From positions 1 through 5,866 of the forward strand of contig JAKAWO010000199.1 of NCBI GenBank assembly GCA_021827255.1: a stretch of 5,866 nt of DNA, in the 5' to 3' direction. The translations under genes and the position numbers were made by a program. Every line of letters starts with the position of its first letter. Within the stretch, counting starts at the first letter, position 1. The DNA comes from Acidobacteriota bacterium. GTDB taxonomy: Bacteria; Acidobacteriota; Terriglobia; UBA7540. This document shows positions 1 through 5,866 of this stretch, in pieces. The notes under the pieces are model-generated. The model ran no database searches. It had not been told where the DNA came from and saw only the letters and a list, made by a program, of their open reading frames with translations.

Positions 1-176
1 ACGACCACCGCAAGGCCCGCCGCGGCCAGCACCCATTGCGAGATGACGGCCGAGAGATAGAGCGCCGCGCGGGGAAATTGGCGAAGCAGCTCCGGCCGCG
101 CGGTGCGAAAGGAAAGCGCGGGAACGGCCACTACAAGAAAAATGACCAATAAGATTTGCGCCATCTCAGCGAGCAT
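1..176 (-). CDS. Putative CPBP (Abi) family intramembrane metalloprotease, N-terminal fragment
   Basis: Only the first 58 codons are in the window; the gene continues past the left edge. The fragment starts MLAEMAQILLVIF and shows two hydrophobic stretches, residues about 6-22 and 38-58. Between them is a short basic segment (RTARPELLRQFPR), followed by YLSAVISQWVL. A first helix, a basic loop, then a Tyr/Gln/Trp-containing second helix is what I recognise from the N-termini of CPBP (CAAX protease and bacteriocin-processing) proteins. The family's catalytic EExxR and HxxxH motifs would lie further on and are not visible, so the family call is tentative. The ATG at 174-176 is preceded by GAGG at 184-187, 7 bases away; an ATG at residue 5 is a possible alternative. 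It lies about 100 bases downstream of the TetR gene on the same strand and could be co-transcribed with it or controlled by it. It could instead be another small membrane protein. Confidence 0.6.
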   Translation of the reverse strand, partial: MLAEMAQILLVIFLVVAVPALSFRTARPELLRQFPRAALYLSAVISQWVLAAAGLAVV

Positions 177-183
177 GGACCGT

Positions 184-198
184 CCTCGAGGCTCGAGG
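184..198. promoter_or_regulatory. Perfect 15-bp palindrome on the ribosome binding site of the CPBP-like gene
   Basis: CCTCGAG, one central base, CTCGAGG: two perfect 7-base inverted arms. On the minus strand the arm nearest the start codon contains the GAGG Shine-Dalgarno sequence of the CPBP-like gene. As DNA it resembles a dimeric-repressor operator, and a TetR-family gene is immediately upstream. As RNA, a 5-bp CCTCG/CGAGG stem with a 5-base loop would bury the ribosome binding site. The symmetry is directly visible; either function is inference. Confidence 0.4.
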
Positions 199-220
199 GG
201 TGGAGTTGACTTTTCACCCC
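197..220 (-). repeat. Inverted repeat GGGGTG/CACCCC in the tetR-CPBP gap
   Basis: Six-base perfect arms (197-202 and 215-220) surround a 12-base A/T-richer loop that contains GTTGAC. It shares two bases (197-198) with the adjacent palindrome at 184-198, so the two RNA hairpins could not both form fully. No U-run follows, so it does not look like a simple intrinsic terminator. Its role is unknown, and six-base arms can occur by chance in GC-rich DNA. Confidence 0.25.
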
Positions 221-278
221 GGCGAAGGGCGCGCCGGACTCCGAAACTCCGCCCCTGGCCAGCTCCGGTGAGGCGGAC

Positions 279-893
279 TTAGGGGGCGCCGCGCAACAAG
301 TAGGCTCCCAGAACCGAGCGGCAGCGGTTGCGATAATCCTCGATGGAGGAGTGGTCGGCCCGGAGCAGCCATTGGAGGCAGTAGCCGTCCACCAGGGCGC
401 GGAGGGTGGCGGCGGCATCGGCCGGCGGGACGCGGCGAAATTGCTGCTGGCGAATGCCCTCCTCGATGATCGCCGCGTCGCGCTCCTGGCAGCGGGCAAA
501 GAATTCCTCAAACCGCTTGCGAAAGCGCTCCGAGCGGGCGCCGAGCGCGACGTAATCGAAAAGGACCAGATAAAGCTTGCGATTGACCTCGGTGCTGTGG
601 AAGAGCAGTTCGAGCTCGGCGGCCAAGCGGGCGCGGGGAGGATCGTCGCTGGTCGCAATCCGCCCGAGACTCTGGTCGAGCTGGGCCAGCAGCCAGTCGA
701 GAATCGCCCATAACAGATCCTCTTTGGCGTGAAAATAGTGGAGCGCGCCGCCTTTGCTCGATCCGGCCCGCGCCACCACGCCGTCAATCGTGGCGCCTGG
801 AATGCCTTTCTCGAGGATTTCAGCGTAGCCCGCTTTGATCAGCTCCTCGCGTCGGCGCGCGGTCAGGACAGGGTCAACGCGGCGTGGGCTCAT
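279..893 (-). CDS. TetR/AcrR-family transcriptional regulator
   Basis: This 204-aa protein has the usual length of a TetR-family repressor: a dimer with an N-terminal DNA-binding helix-turn-helix and a C-terminal ligand-binding and dimerisation domain. Residues about 14-60 form the DNA-binding domain, with the hallmark run TIDGVVARAGSSKGGALHYF followed by KEDLL. The C-terminal half is helical. It ends with VDGYCLQWLLRAD (168-180) and IEDYRNRCRSVLGAYL (184-199), a pattern common in BetI/AcrR-like members. The ligand cannot be read from sequence. I chose the ATG at 891-893 because GAGG lies 8 bases upstream; a TTG six codons earlier (909-911) has no visible ribosome binding site. The stop is TAA. 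The neighbours are a Yip1-family gene 102 bases upstream and a CPBP-like gene 102 bases downstream, both on the same strand. Autoregulation or control of the downstream gene is plausible for this family but unproven here. Confidence 0.92.
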   Translation of the reverse strand: MSPRRVDPVLTARRREELIKAGYAEILEKGIPGATIDGVVARAGSSKGGALHYFHAKEDLLWAILDWLLAQLDQSLGRIATSDDPPRARLAAELELLFHSTEVNRKLYLVLFDYVALGARSERFRKRFEEFFARCQERDAAIIEEGIRQQQFRRVPPADAAATLRALVDGYCLQWLLRADHSSIEDYRNRCRSVLGAYLLRGAP

Positions 894-901
894 ATTGGAG
901 T

Positions 902-905
902 CCTC
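902..905 (-). promoter_or_regulatory. Ribosome binding site of the TetR gene
   Basis: GAGG lies 8 bases before the ATG at 891-893 and decides the start in favour of that ATG over the in-frame TTG at 909-911. Confidence 0.6.
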
Positions 906-914
906 AACCAAGAC

Positions 915-936
915 AAAAAAGATGTGGTCCGGCCAC
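915..936 (-). terminator. Weak terminator-like hairpin plus six-U run after the Yip1 gene
   Basis: On the minus strand a 4-bp stem (GTGG/CCAC, loop CCGGA) at 924-936 is followed one base later by ATC and then six T at 915-920. The U-run is real, but the stem is too short for a confident intrinsic terminator. The site is 59 bases past the Yip1 stop codon and 22 bases before the TetR start. Confidence 0.25.
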
Positions 937-944
937 TCCTCAAA

Positions 945-967
945 GCGCAGTCTTCACAGACTTGCGC
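945..967 (-). other. Stable hairpin with GUGA (GNRA) loop between the Yip1 and TetR genes
   Basis: Read on the minus strand: GCGCAAGTCT, loop GTGA, AGACTGCGC. This gives nine base pairs with one bulged A and a GNRA-type tetraloop, then TTTGAGG. It starts about 28 bases after the Yip1 stop codon. With only three T after the stem it is a poor terminator alone, but with the U-run at 915-920 it could form a transcript end or a 3' stabilising structure. As DNA it could also be an imperfect operator upstream of tetR. Confidence 0.35.
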
Positions 968-995
968 GCGGTCTGGAGCTTGGGGAGCGAGCCTT

Positions 996-1751
996 TCAGG
1001 GCGACACTATGGCCAGCCCCGCCTTTCCCAGCGCCAAAGCCAGCCACACGACGAAGTAAGCCAGGAATATGTTTCTCGCTTTGACTCGGCCGCGCGACAG
1101 GCGCGAAAGCCCCACCGCGAGCAGACCGAGGAACCAGAACGTCAGCAAATCGAGCGAGCTCGCCAGGGCGTAGAGGGGACGCGAGGTGGCGGCGGGATCG
1201 AGGAAAAACGCCGGGTTGGTGGGGATCGGGGCCTGCGGATTGAAGTGGTTCGGATCGCCGAACAGGATCAAGGCGATGGCCATCAGGTCGCCGATCACCA
1301 CCGGCAAGGCGGCGTAGCAGGTGACGGAAAAGACGGAATTGAACCCGGCTCGAGCCCCGAAGATGCCGTTCAAAATCAGCAGCCCCACTCCGGCCGTCAC
1401 GGCCATAAAGATGGGCGGTCCCACCACGGCGCCCACATGAGTCATCACGCCGACAATCGCGGAGGAGTTGCCGACCACCTGATTCAACTGGTCGGGGGTC
1501 ATGTGACGGGCGCGGCCGCTTTGCTGGAGCGAATGGAGGATGATGTTCGCCAGGCCAATCTTCGCCAGCATGGTTTCAGCCACCGCGATGGAAGCGGCGA
1601 TTAAGACGAGCAGGGGGCCGAGGGAATCCGGGCGAGCGACGATCTCATCAAAGGCGGAGACCGGATTGAACAGGACGCCGACGGCGCGCGCCGGAAAAGA
1701 TGATCGTTCGGCGGGCGCTTCGCCGGGCAGCGGGGACGAATCAGAAGTCAT
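996..1751 (-). CDS. Yip1-domain family polytopic membrane protein
   Basis: This 251-aa protein has a short polar N-terminus and about five hydrophobic segments, near residues 45-66, 105-131, 139-166, 194-216 and 228-248. ARAVGVLFNPVSAFDEIV followed by a P-x-S-L-x-P-L-L stretch (21-50) is the conserved opening of bacterial Yip1-domain proteins. The hydrophilic stretch 167-190 (DPNHFNPQAPIPTNPAFFLDP) is typical of the loop before the last two helices. The bacterial family has no well-defined biochemical role; it is assumed to act in the cytoplasmic membrane. The frame is open another 42 codons upstream to position 1877. I prefer the ATG at 1749-1751 because GGAGGT sits 4 bases before it and the upstream extension (MVVRGCCLFHRRVAPRLG) looks like non-coding GC-rich translation. 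The stop is TGA. The upstream neighbour is the zinc-ribbon membrane protein, 154 bases away. Confidence 0.82.
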   Translation of the reverse strand: MTSDSSPLPGEAPAERSSFPARAVGVLFNPVSAFDEIVARPDSLGPLLVLIAASIAVAETMLAKIGLANIILHSLQQSGRARHMTPDQLNQVVGNSSAIVGVMTHVGAVVGPPIFMAVTAGVGLLILNGIFGARAGFNSVFSVTCYAALPVVIGDLMAIALILFGDPNHFNPQAPIPTNPAFFLDPAATSRPLYALASSLDLLTFWFLGLLAVGLSRLSRGRVKARNIFLAYFVVWLALALGKAGLAIVSP

Positions 1752-1755
1752 GAGC

Positions 1756-1761
1756 ACCTCC
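1756..1761 (-). promoter_or_regulatory. Ribosome binding site deciding the Yip1 gene start
   Basis: GGAGGT lies 4 bases upstream of the ATG at 1749-1751. It is the strongest Shine-Dalgarno match near this frame and argues against the longer frame starting at 1877. Confidence 0.65.
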
Positions 1762-1905
1762 GGATGGAAGCATGCCATTCGAGCTTCGGCAGAGACTACG
1801 CCATCGGCTCGGCGAAAGCAAGCGCCTAATCGGGGCGCGACGCGGCGGTGGAAAAGGCAGCAGCCACGGACCACCATGGACAGCGGTTGGCGTCAGCGGG
1901 GAGGT

Positions 1906-2232
1906 TCAGACGAAGCGGAGGATCCAGCCTAGCGCGTAGAGGCCGACGCCGCCGTAAACGAGCAGGGGCTCGAGCCAAGAGCGCAGGCTCGCCAGCGATG
2001 GATTGTCCATCACCGGCCAGGGGCCATATCCGCCCCAATAGACTTTCATCAGCAACCCCAGCACGAGGATGGCCAGCGCCTTTCTGCGGACGCTGTAGGC
2101 GGTTTCCCCGCTGATCCAGTGTCGGCGGCCCGCATAGACGGTCCCTGCCGCGCCGACTAGAGAAGCATCGCACTTGCGGCACTGAGTGTCCGTGTCCAGG
2201 TTGGCGTGGCTGCAATAAGGGCACTGTCTCAT
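1906..2232 (-). CDS. Small zinc-ribbon protein with two membrane segments
   Basis: This 108-aa protein begins MRQCPYCSHANLDTDTQCRKC. Cys4, Cys7, Cys18 and Cys21 form a CxxC-x10-CxxC zinc ribbon of the kind placed at the N-terminus of many bacterial membrane proteins. A linker (22-50) follows, then hydrophobic segments at about 51-66 and 85-107, with an aromatic Gly/Trp-rich turn (YWGGYGPWPV) between them. The ribbon is presumably cytoplasmic; the function is unknown. The ATG at 2230-2232 is the only start codon in the frame between here and the rpoD stop, so the start is secure even though I see no Shine-Dalgarno sequence. Translation may be leaderless or weak, or may follow a promoter in the 97-base gap after rpoD. 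The stop is TGA. It is co-directional with rpoD, but no functional link to the sigma factor is evident. Confidence 0.8.
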   Translation of the reverse strand: MRQCPYCSHANLDTDTQCRKCDASLVGAAGTVYAGRRHWISGETAYSVRRKALAILVLGLLMKVYWGGYGPWPVMDNPSLASLRSWLEPLLVYGGVGLYALGWILRFV

Positions 2233-2332
2233 GGGCGCGTGGCCGAAGGGGGCGGCGGTTTCCGGCCGGCGCCCGTCGAAATCGCCCGCCTCACCCGACG
2301 CTCCAGGTGTCGCCGCCTTTCCGCGAGCGGCA

Positions 2333-4039
<1,707 letters not shown>

Positions 4040-4047
4040 TGATGTTG

Positions 4048-4052
4048 CCTCC
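4048..4052 (-). promoter_or_regulatory. Ribosome binding site of rpoD, supporting a TTG start
   Basis: GGAGG is 8 bases upstream of the TTG at 4037-4039. No in-frame ATG or GTG with a comparable site is visible between it and this start, so the TTG start is well supported. Confidence 0.75.
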
Positions 4053-4141
4053 GTGGGGGTACGGGAGCGCCTAGGGATGGTCGGGATCGTGATTGGCGGC
4101 CCAGCCGAGCTTGCCCGCCCACGCCGCAGTGAGCAGCCGCT

Positions 4142-4147
4142 ATTTTA
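4142..4147 (-). promoter_or_regulatory. Candidate -10 element of an rpoD promoter in the dnaG-rpoD gap
   Basis: On the minus strand TAAAAT matches the sigma-70 -10 consensus TATAAT at five of six positions and stands out in an otherwise GC-rich gap. No good -35 is seen 16-18 bases upstream (GTGGCC/GGCCAG region), so it is either a weak promoter or a chance A/T island. It would give an rpoD leader of roughly 95 bases. Independent rpoD promoters downstream of or within dnaG are known in other bacteria. The rest of the 158-base gap shows no intrinsic terminator. Confidence 0.35.
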
Positions 4148-4197
4148 CACCATAACGCATCCACCTGGCCACACCCCCTTTTCATTTAGATGATTCC

Positions 4198-5866
4198 TTA
4201 GGCTATCCCGTCAGATTTTTTATAGGCGATGAGGGGGCTGTGGGTTAGCACCATTAAGTCTCGCCGCAACAAGGACTTCGCTTTGCTCAGCGCGGCCTCT
4301 TTGGCTGTGTCGTTTTCTGTTTTGGCGCGCTCGATGGCCGCCTCCAAGCGCGCCATTTCCCGCTCCAGCCTCTGGCGGCGCAGCGTCTGGCACAAGGCCA
4401 TGGCCTCCATCTCGGTGGGAGAGTCGGCCCAGCCGAGCAGACTTTCGTGGAGCAGCCGTTGACCTTGGTCACTCAGCATCTCGCTCAACCGGTGAACATC
4501 CACCCGGCCCTCCTTCTGTCGCGCTTCGAGCATTTTCTGGAAAATCTCCCGCGCCGCCAGTCCCTCCAACGCTCCTTCCTCGCTGAGCCCGACCAGGTCC
4601 CGGTCAAGCCAGGATGGATTTTCCAAGAAAGCGCGCAAGAGTTTTCTTTCGAGATAGCCGGCGGCTTCGCTTCGTGGCGCCTCCACCTCGCGTCTTCCTT
4701 GGCTCGCGGCGCGCTTCAATTGCTCCCGCAACGTCCGGTCGTCCACGTTCAGGCGCGAGGCCAGGCGCGACGCCACCTCTTGCCGCATCAAAGGGTTGGG
4801 AATTTTCACCAGATAGGGCATCACGGCATTGGCGGCGGCCACTTTTCCCTGCGGGGTGCCCAATCCGTGGCGCGCGATGGCGCGGTCGGTCAGATAATCG
4901 AGATAATTGGGCGCCGCGGCCAGCGCGGCGCGATACGCCTCCGCGCCGCGCTGGCGAACGAAGGAATCCGGATCCTGCCCGCCGGGCAGCGGCAGCACCC
5001 TCGCCTCAAAGCCGGCCTCCAGCAGCAGCTCGAGCGAACGCTCCGTCGCCGCCACTCCCGCCGAATCGGGATCGAAGTTCACGACCGCCTGCCGCGTGTA
5101 ACGCCCCATCAAACGCACCTGGGCTTCCGTCAGGCTGGTGCCGCAGCTCGCCACCACGTTGCGCACGTCGGCCGAATCCACCGCGATCGCATCCATGTAG
5201 CCTTCCACCAGCACCACCGCGTCCAACTTGCGAATGGCGCCCCCGGCTTGATCCAGGTGGTAGAGCACTCGCCCTTTCACATAGATCGGCGTTTCCGGCG
5301 AATTCAAATACTTGGGCTGGTCTTCGCCGAGCGCCCGGCCGCCAAACGCCACCACCTTGCCGCTTTCGTTCAAGACCGGGAAGATGATTCGGCGCCGAAA
5401 GCGGTCGAGCGGCCGCTTGCCTTCGGCGTCGGGCAGAAGGAGCCCGCTTTTTTGGAGGGTGTCCGCGTCAAATTCCGATCGAGAGAGATGGCGCGCCAAA
5501 GCCCGCCCTTCCGATGGCGCGTAACCGAGGCGAAACCGCGCGACCCCTTCGTCCGTGACGCCCCGATCCGCCAGATAAGCCCGCGCCGCGCGGCCTTCCG
5601 CGGTGCCGCTCATCTGCTCGGCATAGAATCGCGCCGCCGCCTCATGCAGCTTGTAAAGGGCGGCCCGCTCGCGCGCCCGATCGTCCATCGCCTGGGGCAG
5701 ATCGGGCTCGTGGAGTTTCACTCCGGCTCGTTCCGCCACTCGCCGCAGCGCCTCCGGGAAGGTCAGGTTTTCAATCAGCATGACAAATTTGAAAACGTCG
5801 CCGCCCACTCCGCAGCCAAAACAATGGAAAATTTGTTTGACCGGATGGACGGCAAACGAAGGCGTC
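4198..5866 (-). CDS. dnaG: DNA primase DnaG, 5' end beyond the window
   Basis: DnaG synthesises the RNA primers for lagging-strand replication, working with the DnaB helicase at the fork. The frame stays open to the right edge, so 555 residues are visible and roughly 45 N-terminal residues are missing. The visible part begins TPSFAVHPVKQIFHCFGCG, the second half of the CHC2 zinc finger with its last two cysteines (visible residues 15 and 18). The first C-x2-H pair lies outside. The catalytic core follows, with RFRRRIIFP at about 155-163 and FGGRAL next. The Toprim fold has the metal-binding Glu in VEGYMD (about 221) and the acidic pair in NFDPDSAG (265 and 267). The C-terminal part (about 400-555) is helical, as expected for the DnaB-interacting domain, and ends in TAA. 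A GTG at 5806-5808 is internal, not the start, because zinc-finger sequence continues upstream of it. It is co-directional with rpoD. Confidence 0.97.
   Translation of the reverse strand, partial: TPSFAVHPVKQIFHCFGCGVGGDVFKFVMLIENLTFPEALRRVAERAGVKLHEPDLPQAMDDRARERAALYKLHEAAARFYAEQMSGTAEGRAARAYLADRGVTDEGVARFRLGYAPSEGRALARHLSRSEFDADTLQKSGLLLPDAEGKRPLDRFRRRIIFPVLNESGKVVAFGGRALGEDQPKYLNSPETPIYVKGRVLYHLDQAGGAIRKLDAVVLVEGYMDAIAVDSADVRNVVASCGTSLTEAQVRLMGRYTRQAVVNFDPDSAGVAATERSLELLLEAGFEARVLPLPGGQDPDSFVRQRGAEAYRAALAAAPNYLDYLTDRAIARHGLGTPQGKVAAANAVMPYLVKIPNPLMRQEVASRLASRLNVDDRTLREQLKRAASQGRREVEAPRSEAAGYLERKLLRAFLENPSWLDRDLVGLSEEGALEGLAAREIFQKMLEARQKEGRVDVHRLSEMLSDQGQRLLHESLLGWADSPTEMEAMALCQTLRRQRLEREMARLEAAIERAKTENDTAKEAALSKAKSLLRRDLMVLTHSPLIAYKKSDGIA

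Noticed and set aside
265..267. DPD in place of the E. coli-like DGD in the DnaG Toprim domain as a possible catalytic defect
   Set aside because: This concerns visible DnaG residues 265-267. Both metal-binding aspartates are kept and the middle residue varies naturally, so the enzyme should be active.
225..278. Inverted repeat TCCGCC/GGCGGA and other GC-rich symmetry after the TetR stop as a terminator
   Set aside because: The loop is long (about 18 bases), no U-run follows, and such short GC arms are common by chance here.
729..1604. 291-codon plus-strand open frame opposite the TetR and Yip1 genes
   Set aside because: The translation is low-complexity (rich in Gln, His, Gly, Arg) with no domain, and it spans two supported minus-strand genes plus the gap between them.
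1752..1877. N-terminal extension of the Yip1 protein to position 1877
   Set aside because: GGAGGT immediately before the ATG at 1749-1751 supports the shorter protein, and the extension resembles translated non-coding GC-rich DNA.
4614..5387. 257-codon plus-strand open frame opposite dnaG
   Set aside because: It is Pro/Arg/Ala-rich shadow translation of a clear primase gene, with no ribosome binding site or domain support.
5806..5808. GTG as the dnaG start codon
   Set aside because: The same frame continues upstream to the window edge with clear CHC2 zinc-finger sequence (HCFGCG), so the GTG is an internal valine codon.

Overview
This GC-rich bacterial window carries six genes, all on the minus strand, so transcription runs from the right edge to the left. 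The best guess for the source is an uncultured or environmental Acidobacteriota bacterium. This rests on the RpoD N-terminus (region 1.1 reading LGKEKGYLLYDEVNDLLP), its long charged insert between regions 1.2 and 2, and the nearby small zinc-ribbon and Yip1-type membrane proteins. The phylum call is from pattern memory and was not tested by a search.

Layout in transcription order. At 5866-4198 is dnaG, DNA primase, which runs off the right edge and lacks roughly its first 45 residues. At 4039-2333 is rpoD, the primary sigma factor, complete at 568 aa with a TTG start and a strong ribosome binding site. At 2232-1906 is a 108-aa zinc-ribbon protein with two membrane segments. At 1751-996 is a 251-aa Yip1-family polytopic membrane protein. 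At 893-279 is a 204-aa TetR-family repressor. At 176-1 is the N-terminal part of a membrane protein that looks like a CPBP (Abi) intramembrane protease; it runs off the left edge. No gap between genes exceeds about 160 bases, and no plus-strand gene is supported. The long plus-strand open frames are GC-rich antisense shadows.

Function. dnaG-rpoD is the core of the classical macromolecular synthesis operon, which ties replication priming to housekeeping transcription. The 158-base dnaG-rpoD gap holds a -10-like TAAAAT, so rpoD may have its own promoter. The downstream half looks like an accessory cell-envelope cluster: a zinc-ribbon membrane protein, a Yip1 protein, a regulator and a putative membrane protease. 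A link between the TetR protein and the gene after it is plausible but not demonstrated.

I see no clear novel defence, mobile or biosynthetic system. The most unusual non-coding signal is a perfect 7+1+7 palindrome (184-198) lying on the ribosome binding site of the CPBP-like gene, directly downstream of tetR and partly overlapping a second inverted repeat (197-220).
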